Assembly: GCF_017876295.1 (NCBI RefSeq)
Contig: NZ_JAGINT010000002.1
Coordinates: 4,216,001 to 4,280,000 of the forward strand
Length of the DNA stretch: 64,000 bases
Origin: Kribbella aluminosa
GTDB lineage: Bacteria > Actinomycetota > Actinomycetes > Propionibacteriales > Kribbellaceae
Reading direction: 5' to 3'
The stretch's first letter is position 1. Each line of letters begins with the position of its first letter. The position numbers and the translations under genes are program-made. The notes under the pieces are model-generated. The model had not been told where the DNA came from. It searched no databases and saw only the letters and a program-made list of their open reading frames with translations. Below, in pieces: positions 48,382 to 57,897 of this stretch.

Positions 48382-50361
48382 ATGGGGTACGCGACGGGTC
48401 GGCTGCAGCGCGCGCTGGAGCGGGCGCTGGTGGCCGAGGACCCTGCGGTACGACGGCGCGCGGCGGCGCGGGTGGATGCGTGGCGCGAGGCGCTCGACGC
48501 GATGACCTCCGGCCGGACCGCGCCGGGGGAGACCGAGCGGCTGAACCTCCGGTATCTCGGCGACGAGGGGCTCGCGGAGCTCGGGCAGGCTTTGCGCACC
48601 GGTCGCTACCGCGTCGACGTACCGGAGGACTCGGCGTTGCTCGTGGTCGCCTGGCTGCTCGAGCACGGGCACGACGCCGCGGCCCTCGACCTGGTGGCGG
48701 AGCTCCGTCCGCTGATGCACCGGCTGCGGTTCACGCCCGCGTGGAGCACCACGCCGTCAGGGGCGGTGGTACGGCGGAACACGGTGGACGAGGTACGCGC
48801 TCAGTTGCGGCAGGCAACGGTACGGCCGCAGATCGCCGCGACGCGGGAGACGCTCCAGGTGTGGAACCCACTGTACGACCGGCTGGTCGCGCTCTGGTGC
48901 GACACGGTCGACGGGGATCTGCCCTACCTGACCGATGGCGCGGTCGAGGGCGGCTGGCCGTGCCGGGTGTGGCCGGACGACTGGGTGGAACGGCGGCGCC
49001 GGTGGCTGGAGGACTACAAGCTCGCGGCCGAGCTGCACCAGCCCCGGCCTTGGAGGAGCAACTTCACCCGGCTGCGAATGGCGCTGGAGCTCTGCCCCGA
49101 CGACAGCTCGGCGCTCGACGGGCGAGCGGTCGGCTGGATCCGCCGCGCCCTGGCGAACACGATCAGCGCCCGCGGTACGCCGGGATCCGCCGACCGCGAG
49201 GCCTTACGCAGGAGTCAGCGTGAGGCGGCGGCGCAACCGGCGTACGCGACCTTGGCGCACGTCCTGAGCGCGCGGCTCGACGCGTTTCCGCGTGCGGGCG
49301 GGCTGCCGGAGCTCGCGCCGATCGCGGGTCCCGTCGACTGCACGGAGGCGCCGGCGGCGGCCGGTGCGGCGATCCCGGCACACCTGCTGGCAAAGGCGGC
49401 GCGGGCACTCGAGGCGCCGATCGGTGAGCTGGTCGAGCGCGGCGTCATCGGCTCCGGCGAGGTGCTCGCCGAGGTGATCCCGCAGGTCACGGCACAGTTG
49501 CTGGCGGCAAACATCGGGGATCCGGCGCTGGCCTTGGTGTACGCACAGACCTGCGCGGCGTTCCGGCGGCGGCTCGACCTGGGGTATGCGGGGCCGCAGT
49601 TCGGGGAGCTGCCGTGGGTCGATGCGATCGTGCCGTACCGCGATCACAGCCCGCACGCGACGCGGGCCGCCGTGCAGACGTTGCGCGAGACAACGACCGT
49701 GGCGCTCGGGGCGTTCCCGGAGCGGGTCCTGCCGAATCAGCTGGTCCGGGAGTTCGGCGAGCTGGCGGCGACGGCGGGACTCCAGTTGCCGTTGGTGGAG
49801 GACGTTGCCGGGTTCACCGGGACGTGGCGTGCGGCGGCAGTCGTCACGAGCCGGGTGCTGGCCGGGTCGTTGTACGCCCGGTACTACGACCTCCCGGCCG
49901 ACTGGCCGACGACGCGGATCCGTTGGCGCCGGGCCGACGACTTCGTGGAGGCCTGCAACCGCCGGGCCGCTGGAGCGAACGGGGCCATGCTGGAGCAGAG
50001 CCACATCCTCACCACGCGCAACCTCGCCGTCCTGGTCGACGCACTCGACCTGACCGACTGGCTCCGGGAGGCCGCGCCGGAGCTGGCGGATCGAGCGTTC
50101 GCGTGGGCGCTCCGGCAACCGGCCTCGTCCAAGGGGCTGAAGGGCGCGGCGTCCGCGTGGCGCCAAGGAATCTTCTACCTCAGTTACTGCGATCCCGGCC
50201 GGACGCTGGGCGGACTGCGCCGGCCCGCGCACCTCGAAGCGGCCGTGACCGGTCTGCTCGAGGTGGCGTCCGGGAAGCGCTTCGACGCCGCCGGCCGCAC
50301 CTCCAACGGCGGTCGCAGGCTGCTGGGCAGCGTGAGGATCGCCACTCCCGCGGGTGCGTGA
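48382..50361 (+). CDS. Large hypothetical protein
   Basis: A 659-residue protein I do not recognise. It is Arg-, Ala- and Leu-rich, predicted mostly alpha-helical, with no signal peptide, membrane segment or nucleotide motif. Notable blocks are SALLVVAWLLEHGHDAAALDLVAELRPLMHRLRFTP, ETLQVWNPLYDRLVALW, RSNFTRLRMALELCPDDSSAL and EQSHILTTRNLAVLVDALDL. The C-terminal WRQGIFYLSYCDPGRTLGGL looks conserved in character. ATG 48382 has GGGGG upstream. It begins 33 bp after the tRNA-like sequence. Confidence 0.8.
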   Translation: MGYATGRLQRALERALVAEDPAVRRRAAARVDAWREALDAMTSGRTAPGETERLNLRYLGDEGLAELGQALRTGRYRVDVPEDSALLVVAWLLEHGHDAAALDLVAELRPLMHRLRFTPAWSTTPSGAVVRRNTVDEVRAQLRQATVRPQIAATRETLQVWNPLYDRLVALWCDTVDGDLPYLTDGAVEGGWPCRVWPDDWVERRRRWLEDYKLAAELHQPRPWRSNFTRLRMALELCPDDSSALDGRAVGWIRRALANTISARGTPGSADREALRRSQREAAAQPAYATLAHVLSARLDAFPRAGGLPELAPIAGPVDCTEAPAAAGAAIPAHLLAKAARALEAPIGELVERGVIGSGEVLAEVIPQVTAQLLAANIGDPALALVYAQTCAAFRRRLDLGYAGPQFGELPWVDAIVPYRDHSPHATRAAVQTLRETTTVALGAFPERVLPNQLVREFGELAATAGLQLPLVEDVAGFTGTWRAAAVVTSRVLAGSLYARYYDLPADWPTTRIRWRRADDFVEACNRRAAGANGAMLEQSHILTTRNLAVLVDALDLTDWLREAAPELADRAFAWALRQPASSKGLKGAASAWRQGIFYLSYCDPGRTLGGLRRPAHLEAAVTGLLEVASGKRFDAAGRTSNGGRRLLGSVRIATPAGA

Positions 50362-50362
50362 G

Positions 50363-50421
50363 TTGACACGGTGTGTGCTCCCGGCGAAAGTTAGGGCTGC
50401 CTTAGTAAGGGTTGCCTTACT
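50363..50421 (+). promoter_or_regulatory. Siderophore operon promoter with IdeR/DtxR iron boxes
   Basis: TTGACA (50363-50368) and GAAAGT (50386-50391) with a 17-bp spacer form the promoter. Two overlapping iron boxes follow: TTAGGGCTGCCTTAG (50391-50405) and the perfect dyad AGTAAGG-GTTG-CCTTACT (50404-50421). Iron-loaded IdeR/DtxR is expected to bind here and repress the operon. Confidence 0.82.
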
Positions 50422-50444
50422 CGACAACTTCCCGGGAGAACTGG

Positions 50445-51938
50445 ATGTCGCAGCCCGCGCGGCTCACCGCCGTGACAGCTACGCATGTACCGCCCGCACC
50501 CGTCCGCGATCCGTTCGCCGCCCGCTGGCCGCTGGCCTCGACGGTAGCGGATCGTGAGCGGGGACCGTTGCCGCACGGTTCGCCGGGAACGGTACTGCGG
50601 CGTGCCGCCGAGGTGCTCGGTGAGCCGCGGGTGCCGTCGACCGGCGTAGGGGAGTCGGCCGCGCTCGACCTGATCGCGGGACTGCTCGACGAGCACGGGA
50701 TCGACCTGAGCCACCCGCACGCGGCAGCGCACCTGCAACCGCCGGTACTGCAGGTCGCGGTCGACGCCGACGCGCTGGCGTCCGCGAGCAACGCGTCGCT
50801 GGACACGTACGATTCCGGTCCTGCGACGCTCGCGATCGAGCAGTGGGTGGTTCGGGCACTGGCCACGCTGGCCGGCTTCGGCGCGCAGGCTGACGGTGTG
50901 CTGACGCCCGGCGGGTCGATCTCGAATCTGCTCGCGGTGCTGATCGCCCGCGACAGCGCCGCCGCCGCGGCCGGTGTCGACGTACGGCGGAACGGTCTGC
51001 AGGGTTTCGACCGCCCGGTCGTGTTCTGCTCCGAACTCGCCCACTTCTCCGTTCAGCGAGCCTGTGCCGCCCTCGGGCTCGGTGAGGAGGCCGCGATCAC
51101 GATCGCCGCCGACGAGAACTTCCGGATGCGCACCGACGTCCTCACCGCCGAGCTGGCCAAGCCCGGCCGTACGCCGGTGGCGGTGATCGCGACCGCCGGT
51201 ACGACGGACTTCGGATCGGTCGACCCGATCGCGCCGATCGCCGAACTGGCCCGGGAGTACGGCGCCTGGCTGCATGTGGATGCGGCGTACGGGTTCGGGG
51301 CGCTGTTTTCCGACCGGCTGGCGCCGCTGCTCGCGGACGTGGCGCTGGCGGACTCGGTGACGCTGGACCTGCACAAGATCGGCTGGCAGCCGGCTGCGAC
51401 CAGCGTGCTGCTGGTCGCGGACCGGAACCGGTTCGCGGCGTTCGACCGTTCGGTGGACTACCTGAACCCGGCGGACGACATCGACTCCGGGCTGGACGGG
51501 CTGCTCGGTCGAAGCCTGCAGACCACGCGCCGGCCGGACGCGGTGAAGGTCGCGACCACGCTGACGGCGTACGGGCGGGCCGGGCTGGGAGCGATGCTGG
51601 ACGTCTGCCACGAGCTGGCGCACGCGGCCGCGGCCCGGGTTGTTGCTGACAGCAACCTTGAGCTGCTGGCGCCGGTGACCTTGACGACGGTGGTGTTCCG
51701 CGTCGCCGGGCAGGGTACGTCGGACGAGCTTCAGGGCGAGGTGCGCCGCCGGCTGCTGACCTCCGGGCGAGTGCTGATCGGCCGGACCAAGTTGCCGGCT
51801 CGCGACGGTCGTCCGGCCGTGGTCGCGTTGAAGCTGACGTTGCTGAACCCGAACGCGACCGTGACGGACATCGAGGACCTGCTCGATCAGGTCGTGGCCA
51901 CCGGCCTCGACGTCCTGACCGGCGAAGGAGCCGCGTGA
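50445..51938 (+). CDS. PLP-dependent amino-acid decarboxylase of siderophore synthesis
   Basis: A 497-residue group II decarboxylase. The PLP lysine is in SVTLDLHKIGWQP (about residue 313). LTPGGSISNLLAVL, HFSVQRACAALGLG and LHVDAAYGFGALFSD complete the active site. It likely makes the diamine for the siderophore: cadaverine from lysine (DesA-like) or diaminopropane from diaminobutyrate (RhbB-like). With no aminotransferase beside it, lysine is the simpler guess. ATG 50445 has GGGAGAA upstream; the stop overlaps the next start as GTGA. Confidence 0.9.
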   Translation: MSQPARLTAVTATHVPPAPVRDPFAARWPLASTVADRERGPLPHGSPGTVLRRAAEVLGEPRVPSTGVGESAALDLIAGLLDEHGIDLSHPHAAAHLQPPVLQVAVDADALASASNASLDTYDSGPATLAIEQWVVRALATLAGFGAQADGVLTPGGSISNLLAVLIARDSAAAAAGVDVRRNGLQGFDRPVVFCSELAHFSVQRACAALGLGEEAAITIAADENFRMRTDVLTAELAKPGRTPVAVIATAGTTDFGSVDPIAPIAELAREYGAWLHVDAAYGFGALFSDRLAPLLADVALADSVTLDLHKIGWQPAATSVLLVADRNRFAAFDRSVDYLNPADDIDSGLDGLLGRSLQTTRRPDAVKVATTLTAYGRAGLGAMLDVCHELAHAAAARVVADSNLELLAPVTLTTVVFRVAGQGTSDELQGEVRRRLLTSGRVLIGRTKLPARDGRPAVVALKLTLLNPNATVTDIEDLLDQVVATGLDVLTGEGAA

Positions 51939-53551
51939 GTACTGCAGTCGCCGCACATCTGAACGCGATCCTGCGGTGCTACACGCGGGAGTCGTCCGTA
52001 CCGGTCGCCGTCGGATTGTTGACATTCGACATTGGACAGTCGACCGTGACGGCGCGCGTCGAGCACGCCTCGCGGACCGGGCTGCACCAGTTCACCGACG
52101 TACTGCTGGACGGCGTACCGCCCGCGCCCGCGGAACTCGTGCGGGTGCTGTCGGCGGACGCCGATCCGGCGGAGGTCGACGATCTGGCGGCGCGGACGGC
52201 GGAGTCGGTGCGGAACGTCGAGCTGTTCGTGGACCAGGCCGACGGTGAACGCGGACCGGGGCGCTTCCTCGAGACCGAGCAGGCGTTGCTGTTCGGTCAC
52301 CTGAACCACCCGGCGCCGAAGAGCCGGGACGGCCTGAGCGGCGCCGAGCTGGCGGCGTACTCGCCGGAGCTCGGCGGCCGATTCGCAGTGCACTGGTTCG
52401 AGGCCGACGCCGAGCTGGTGTCGTCGGACCAGGTGGCCGGCGCGCCCTCGCTGCAGGGACTGGACGCTTTGCAGCTGATGGGCGCGCTGGCCGGTATCAC
52501 CCCGTCGCCGGGCCGGGTGCTGATCCCGGCCCACCCGTGGCAAGCCGCGGCGGTGCTGCAGCGGCCCAGGGTCGCGGACCTGATCGCGGCCGGCCGGGTG
52601 CAGGCGCTCGGCCCGCACGGCGCGCAGTGGTACCCGACGTCGAGTCTGCGGACCGTGTTCCACCCGGATCTGCCGGTGATGCTGAAGCTCTCGCTCGGCC
52701 TGCGGATCACGAACTCGCGGCGCGAGTCGACGCCGACCGAGCTGCGCCGGGGCCTGGAGATCAACCGGCTGCTGGACGCGGCGTACAACGCGGGCACGGC
52801 GACCGCGCATCCGCGGTTCGGCATCGTCCGCGACCCGGCGTGGGTCGCGCTCGACGAAGGCGGGCCGACGCTGACCGGTCTCGACGTCGCGGTCCGAGAG
52901 GTGCCGGCGGACGTCAACAGCTACGCCTGTCTGGCGGGCCTGGTCGCGCCGCGTCCGGGCAGTGTCAGCCGGCTGAGCGCCTTCGCCGCCGAGGATCCGG
53001 CGGGCTGGACCTCGTCGTACATCGACAACGTTCTGGTGCCGATGCTGCACCTGTACGCCGAGACGGGCATCGGGCTGGAGGCGCATCAGCAGAACACACT
53101 GGTGCGGCTGGACGGCGCTGGGCGGATCAAGGGCGGCGCGTATCGCGACAACCAGGGGTACTACCTCGCCTCGTCGTACCTGCGTGGTCTGCTCGCCGTC
53201 ACCGGGCTGCGTGACTCGACGCTGGCGGTTGTGGACGATCGGATTGTCGACGATCGACTGACGTACTACCTGCTGCACAACCAGGCGCTCGCCGTCGTCG
53301 GGTGCCTGGCCGCGGACGGGATCGCCGACGAGGCGGAGCTGCTCGCTGTCGTACGCGACCGGCTGACGTACGCGCTGCCGCTGCTGAAGGCCGCTGGACC
53401 GGACGGCGACCGGCTCGCGCGTCGGTGGCTCGAAGCGGAAACCCTGCCGTGCAAGGCGAACATGCTGACCCGGCTGCGCGGTATCGACGAGGTAGTCGCC
53501 CCGCTGGACGCGCAGTCGGTGTACCTCGACATCCCGAACCCGCTGCGGTGA
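51935..53551 (+). CDS. IucA/IucC NIS siderophore synthetase 1 (RhbC-like position)
   Basis: A 538-residue NRPS-independent synthetase. Conserved family segments are FGHLNHPAPKSRDG, PAHPWQAAAVL, TSSLRTVFHPDLPVMLKLSLGLRITNSRRES, and EAHQQNTLVRLDGAGRIKGGAYRDNQGYY. It uses ATP to join citrate or a related acid to an N-hydroxy-N-acyl diamine. GTGA overlaps on both sides. Its place before the acyltransferase equals RhbC of rhizobactin 1021 biosynthesis. Confidence 0.92.
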   Translation: MSTAVAAHLNAILRCYTRESSVPVAVGLLTFDIGQSTVTARVEHASRTGLHQFTDVLLDGVPPAPAELVRVLSADADPAEVDDLAARTAESVRNVELFVDQADGERGPGRFLETEQALLFGHLNHPAPKSRDGLSGAELAAYSPELGGRFAVHWFEADAELVSSDQVAGAPSLQGLDALQLMGALAGITPSPGRVLIPAHPWQAAAVLQRPRVADLIAAGRVQALGPHGAQWYPTSSLRTVFHPDLPVMLKLSLGLRITNSRRESTPTELRRGLEINRLLDAAYNAGTATAHPRFGIVRDPAWVALDEGGPTLTGLDVAVREVPADVNSYACLAGLVAPRPGSVSRLSAFAAEDPAGWTSSYIDNVLVPMLHLYAETGIGLEAHQQNTLVRLDGAGRIKGGAYRDNQGYYLASSYLRGLLAVTGLRDSTLAVVDDRIVDDRLTYYLLHNQALAVVGCLAADGIADEAELLAVVRDRLTYALPLLKAAGPDGDRLARRWLEAETLPCKANMLTRLRGIDEVVAPLDAQSVYLDIPNPLR

Positions 53552-54063
53552 CGTCGTTTGTACTGCGCCCGGCCGACCCGTCCGACGCCCCGCGGATCGC
53601 GCTGTGGATGGCGCAGCCGCACGTACGGCGCTGGTGGCACCAGGGCTGGTCCGTGGAGCGCTGGGCCCAGGAGATCGAGCTGCAGGCGGCGGGGGAGCAC
53701 TCCCGGCCGTGTGTGGTGACGCTGGACGCGGAGGAGTTCGCGTACGTCGAGCTGTACCGCGTCCGGCACGACCGGCTGGCTGAGTACTACCCGTACGACG
53801 AGGAGGACTGGGGCGTTCACCTCGCGATCGGCGACGGCACCCGGGTCGGCCGCGGGCTGGGGCGCCAATTGCTCCGGGAGGTCGCGGACACGGTGCTGCG
53901 GTCAGAGCCGGACTGCACCCGGGTCGTGGCGGAGCCGGACATCGAGAACACGCCCTCCGTCCGCGCGTTCGCGGCGGCGGGGTTCGTCCAGTACGGACAG
54001 CTACGGCTGCCCGAGAAGACAGCAGTACTGATGGTCCGTACCCGGGCCGTGCAGGAGGCATGA
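53548..54063 (+). CDS. GNAT siderophore acyltransferase (RhbD/IucB-like)
   Basis: A 171-residue acyltransferase. LRPADPSDAPRIALWMAQPHVRRWWHQGWS is the start typical of siderophore acyltransferases, and GVHLAIGDGTRVGRGLGRQLLREV holds the acyl-CoA loop. It acylates the N-hydroxylated diamine, giving the hydroxamate. GTG 53548 overlaps the synthetase stop; the monooxygenase starts 1 bp after the stop. Confidence 0.9.
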   Translation: MTSFVLRPADPSDAPRIALWMAQPHVRRWWHQGWSVERWAQEIELQAAGEHSRPCVVTLDAEEFAYVELYRVRHDRLAEYYPYDEEDWGVHLAIGDGTRVGRGLGRQLLREVADTVLRSEPDCTRVVAEPDIENTPSVRAFAAAGFVQYGQLRLPEKTAVLMVRTRAVQEA

Positions 54064-54064
54064 G

Positions 54065-55312
54065 ATGTACGACGTGATCGCGATCGGCTGCGGGCCGTTC
54101 AACCTCGGGCTCGCAGCGCTGGCGGACGGCGTGGACGACGTACGGCTGGCCGTCCTCGACAGTCGGCCGGAGTTCACCTGGCACCGCGGGCTGATGTTCG
54201 AGGACGCGATGCTGCAGGTATCGTTCCTGGCGGATCTGGTCAGCCTGGTGGAGCCTGCGCACCACCTGTCGTTCCTGTCCTTCTTGAAGGACAACGACCG
54301 GCTGTATCAGTTCTACGTGCGGGAGAAGTTCCACCCGACGCGACGGGAGTACGAGGCGTACCTGCGGTGGTGTGCCGCGCAGTTGGACTCGCTGCACTTC
54401 GGGCACCACGTACGGTCGGCCGAGTGGAACGGGTCGGCGTTCGACCTGACCGTGGAGCGCGGGGACGCCGTCGAGCACTTCGAGGCGCGACACCTGGTGG
54501 TCGGTGTCGGCACCGAGCCCTTCGTGCCTGCGGCGCTGGCAGGGCTGCCTGCTGAGCGGTTCTCGCACTCGGCGGACTACCTGTTCCGCCGGGACGACCT
54601 GCTGCGTGCAGGGCGCGTAACGGTCGTCGGCTCCGGTCAGTCGGGTGCCGAGTGCGCGCTGGACCTGCTGCGCGCTGACGGTCCTGCCGTGTCGTGGCTG
54701 ACTCGTACGCCGTCGTTCGCGCCGCTGGACTACTCCAAGCTGGTGCTGGAGATGACGACACCGTCGTACGTCGACTACTTCCATGCGCTGGACGAACCGG
54801 TACGGGACCGGCTGGTGAAGGAGCAGTGGCGGCACTACAAGGGCATCTCGTCGGAGACCCTGGACGACATCCACGACGTCTTGTACACAAGGGATCTGGC
54901 GGCGGAGCTCCTGTGTGGCGTGGCCGTCGTGTCGGCGGTGGCGCGTGCTGACGGGCTGGAGCTGACGATGCTGCACGCGGACAGCGGGAAGACGTTCCAG
55001 CACACCACGGATGCTGTTGTGGCAGCGACGGGCTACCGGAACCGTCCGCTGCCGTTCATGGATTCTTTGCAGGACAAGCTCGAACACGACGCTGCCGGCC
55101 GCTGGGTCATCAACCGCGACCACAGTGTGCGTGGTGCGTTGGAGGGGCGCGTCTTCTTGGCCAACGCAGACCTGCACAGCCACGGCGTTGCCGCACCGGA
55201 CCTCGGCATCGGTGCTGTCCGTAACGCAGGCATCCTGAACAGTGTGGCCGGACGTGAGGTGTTCCGGCTGCCGAAGTCCACTGCCTACACGACGTTTGCG
55301 ATCCCGGGATGA
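54065..55312 (+). CDS. L-lysine/cadaverine/diamine N6-monooxygenase (RhbE/IucD/DesB-like)
   Basis: A 415-residue flavin N-hydroxylase. The FAD site is IAIGCGPFNLGLAAL (residues 5-19), followed by FEDAMLQVSFLADLV, the NADPH motif VVGSGQSGAECALDLL and the C-terminal ATGYRNRPLPF. It hydroxylates the terminal amine of the diamine with NADPH and O2. The substrate is the product of the first gene. Confidence 0.93.
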   Translation: MYDVIAIGCGPFNLGLAALADGVDDVRLAVLDSRPEFTWHRGLMFEDAMLQVSFLADLVSLVEPAHHLSFLSFLKDNDRLYQFYVREKFHPTRREYEAYLRWCAAQLDSLHFGHHVRSAEWNGSAFDLTVERGDAVEHFEARHLVVGVGTEPFVPAALAGLPAERFSHSADYLFRRDDLLRAGRVTVVGSGQSGAECALDLLRADGPAVSWLTRTPSFAPLDYSKLVLEMTTPSYVDYFHALDEPVRDRLVKEQWRHYKGISSETLDDIHDVLYTRDLAAELLCGVAVVSAVARADGLELTMLHADSGKTFQHTTDAVVAATGYRNRPLPFMDSLQDKLEHDAAGRWVINRDHSVRGALEGRVFLANADLHSHGVAAPDLGIGAVRNAGILNSVAGREVFRLPKSTAYTTFAIPG

Positions 55313-57018
55313 ACGCCTGGACGCGTTGCTCGTCGGAGCTGCTGGCGAAGCTCATCTCCCAGTTCTGCACGGAGGGGTTGCTGGAACCGGTCGAGAATCG
55401 CCTGGAGTTCGGTGCGGTGTCCTACCTGTTCGAGGCGACCCGTGGCGGGTTCGGAAGCTGGCGGGTCGATCCGGCGTCCATCCGACGTACCACGGCCGGC
55501 ATCCTCGGCAACGACGAGAGCGAGCCTGCTACCGACCCGATCCAGTTCTTCGTCGACGCCGCCGACGTACTGGGAGTCGACGGGTCCACTGTCGCCGGAT
55601 ACGTCGCTGAGCTCACCAGCACGCTCGCTGCCGACGTACGGATGGCCGAGACCGCAGTACCTGCTGCTGACCTGCTGGAGCTGCACCACAGCCGCCTGGA
55701 AGGGCACTTGACCGGCCACCCGCTCCTGGTCGCCAACAAGGGTCGCCTGGGCTTTTCCGCCGCCGACAGCGCGCAGTACGCCCCAGAGGCCCGTACGCCG
55801 CTGCACCTGGTGTGGCTCGCCGTACGCCGTGGTCTCGCCGAGTTCCGCGGTACGCCGGACCTCTCCGAGCACTCCGTTATCGCTCGGGAGCTCGACCGGG
55901 CCACCGTGTCGGCGTTCCGGACGCGGCTGGACGACCCGGACGCGTACGTCTGGCTACCGTGCCACCCGTGGCAGCTGGACCACGTCGTACGGACGCAGTG
56001 GGCGCGGGAGCTGGCGACGGGCGAGATCGTCGTACTGGGAGAGAGCCCGGACGAGTACCTGCCCACCCAGTCGATCCGCACCGTGGTCAACCTCAGCCGG
56101 CCGGACCGGTACCAGGTCAAGCTGCCGCTGAAGATCCTCAACACCGCCGTCTACCGCGGCACCCCGGAGCACTGCACACTCGCCGCCCCGATGATCACCC
56201 AGTGGCTCCGCGGCCTCTGGTCCCGCGACGACGTGTTCCGCACCCTCGGCACCGAACTCCTCGGCGAGGTCGCCTCCGTCACCGTCCCGCACCCGCAACT
56301 GTCCACCCACCCCGGCATCCCGTACCAGTGGACCGAAACCCTCGGCTGCATCTGGCGCGACCCCGTCGACCCCCGCCTCCGCGACGGCGAGACCGTCTGG
56401 CCCCTGGCCGCCGTACTGCACCCGGGCTTCACCGAAGCCGCGGTCGCCCGCTCCGGTGCCGACCCGCAAACGTGGCTCGCCCACCTGGTCGCCACCCTCC
56501 TCCGCCCCCTGCTCCACCTCCTCCACCACTACGGCATCACCGTCAACCCCCACGGCGAGAACCTCGCCGTCATCTGCACCCCTGAAGGCCTCCCCACCCG
56601 CCTGGTCATCAAGGACCTGGTCGACGACATCAACCTCTCCACCACCCCCATCGTTGCCCGCGGCCCCGAACCCGACTCCCATACCCGGGTCCTCCCCAGA
56701 AAACCCTGGCCGATCCTCCGTCAGTACATCGTCGACGCCCTCCTCCTCGGGGTCCTCAACCCCCTCACCGCCCAATCCCCGATCCCCGACAAGACCTTCT
56801 GGGGAATGGTCCGGGCGGAAGTGGACCTCTACAGCCGAACGAACCCACAGCACGCCGACCGGCTGAACGCCACTGCCCTCACCGGACCGTCCTTCCTCCG
56901 CTATCCCCTCAACGGCTACCGGCTGACGCTCGGGTACGCCGACCTGGACACCCGTCCGCCGATCCCCACCACGGGCACTGTGCCGAACCCGCTGCACACC
57001 GCACCCAGGCCCCACTGA
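55309..57018 (+). CDS. IucA/IucC NIS siderophore synthetase 2 (RhbF-like position)
   Basis: A 569-residue synthetase of the same fold, different from synthetase 1. Key segments are LTGHPLLVANKGRLGFS, LPCHPWQLDHVVRTQW, PTQSIRTVVNLSRPDRYQVKLPLKILNTAVYRGTP and NPHGENLAVICTPEG. Two different NIS enzymes suggest that citrate is substituted at both ends, as in aerobactin, schizokinen and arthrobactin. ATGA overlap with the monooxygenase. The GC content stays high and codon use is like that of its neighbours. Confidence 0.92.
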   Translation: MNAWTRCSSELLAKLISQFCTEGLLEPVENRLEFGAVSYLFEATRGGFGSWRVDPASIRRTTAGILGNDESEPATDPIQFFVDAADVLGVDGSTVAGYVAELTSTLAADVRMAETAVPAADLLELHHSRLEGHLTGHPLLVANKGRLGFSAADSAQYAPEARTPLHLVWLAVRRGLAEFRGTPDLSEHSVIARELDRATVSAFRTRLDDPDAYVWLPCHPWQLDHVVRTQWARELATGEIVVLGESPDEYLPTQSIRTVVNLSRPDRYQVKLPLKILNTAVYRGTPEHCTLAAPMITQWLRGLWSRDDVFRTLGTELLGEVASVTVPHPQLSTHPGIPYQWTETLGCIWRDPVDPRLRDGETVWPLAAVLHPGFTEAAVARSGADPQTWLAHLVATLLRPLLHLLHHYGITVNPHGENLAVICTPEGLPTRLVIKDLVDDINLSTTPIVARGPEPDSHTRVLPRKPWPILRQYIVDALLLGVLNPLTAQSPIPDKTFWGMVRAEVDLYSRTNPQHADRLNATALTGPSFLRYPLNGYRLTLGYADLDTRPPIPTTGTVPNPLHTAPRPH

Positions 57019-57091
57019 GGCGGGTTGTGACGTAGGCTGGCGCGGTCTGTCGATCGTCCAGATCGGTGTGACGACCACGGGGAGCACCACA

Positions 57092-57778
57092 ATGCATACT
57101 GGGCACACTGGGAATTCTGGGAATGTCGAGCTTGCGAGGGCTCAGCAGGAGCGTTGGGACTCGGCGTACGCGCGGCGGCCCGAGTTGCACGGGGTGGAGC
57201 CGTCGGCTGCGGTGCGGCGGGCGGTGGAGTTGTTCGGGGCGGCGGGGATCGTCGACGTGCTGGAGCTGGGGGCGGGGCACGGGCGGGACGCGCTTTTTCT
57301 GGCCAGGCACGGGTTCAGCGTGCATGCGACCGACTTCAGCGAGACGGCGCTCGACCAGTTGCGGCACGCGGCGCAGCGGGAGGGGCTCGACGACCGGGTG
57401 ACGGCGGCGTTGCACGACGTACGGGATCCGCTGCCGCCGGCCGACGCGACGGTGAACGCGGTCTTCGCGAATCTGCTGCTGAACATGGCGTTCTCGCCGT
57501 CCGAGCTGCGGTCGCTGGTCGCCGAGATCCACCGGGTGCTCTGCCCGGGCGGGGTTTTCGTGTACGCCGTCTGGTCCGCGGACGACCCGCAGGCGGAGCA
57601 CTGGCAGCAGTTGGAGGACGGGCTCGCGGGGCACGACGGGTTCGTCGGGCGCTTCTTCGACAAGGAGCTGGTCGGTGCGCTCGGCGAGGACTGGAGTCTC
57701 GACGAGGTCACGCCGTACCAGGAGGAGCAGCGCCTGATGCTGCGCGTGACGATGACGAAAGCGGCACCCGAAAGCTAA
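57092..57778 (+). CDS. Class I SAM-dependent methyltransferase
   Basis: A 228-residue methyltransferase. The SAM motif is VDVLELGAGHGRDALFLARHGFSVHATDFSETAL. The catalytic-domain strands are VNAVFANLLLNMAFSPSEL and CPGGVFVYAVW. It resembles the tellurite/thiopurine-type group. ATG 57092 has GGGGAG seven bases upstream; GTG 57068 would add residues without a good site. It lies 73 bp beyond the siderophore operon, without a visible iron box, so it is not clearly part of it. Confidence 0.83.
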   Translation: MHTGHTGNSGNVELARAQQERWDSAYARRPELHGVEPSAAVRRAVELFGAAGIVDVLELGAGHGRDALFLARHGFSVHATDFSETALDQLRHAAQREGLDDRVTAALHDVRDPLPPADATVNAVFANLLLNMAFSPSELRSLVAEIHRVLCPGGVFVYAVWSADDPQAEHWQQLEDGLAGHDGFVGRFFDKELVGALGEDWSLDEVTPYQEEQRLMLRVTMTKAAPES

Positions 57779-57897
57779 AGCTGGCTCTAGGTGTCAGATT
57801 GCAGTGTGATCACCAAAGCGAAGAGCCGGATTGACGTTCCCCGCAGGTTCCGACAGGCTTCTGAACCGCGTGTCACCTTCGACCATCGGAGATAGCA

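Noticed and set aside
51887-55183. Nearly 1100-codon open frame antisense to the siderophore genes
   Set aside because: It mirrors the codon pattern of the real genes, has no start context, and its composition is atypical.
57092-57778. Methyltransferase as sixth siderophore gene
   Set aside because: It lies 73 bp away with its own ribosome site and no overlap, unlike the tightly coupled five genes; no siderophore-methylating family match.
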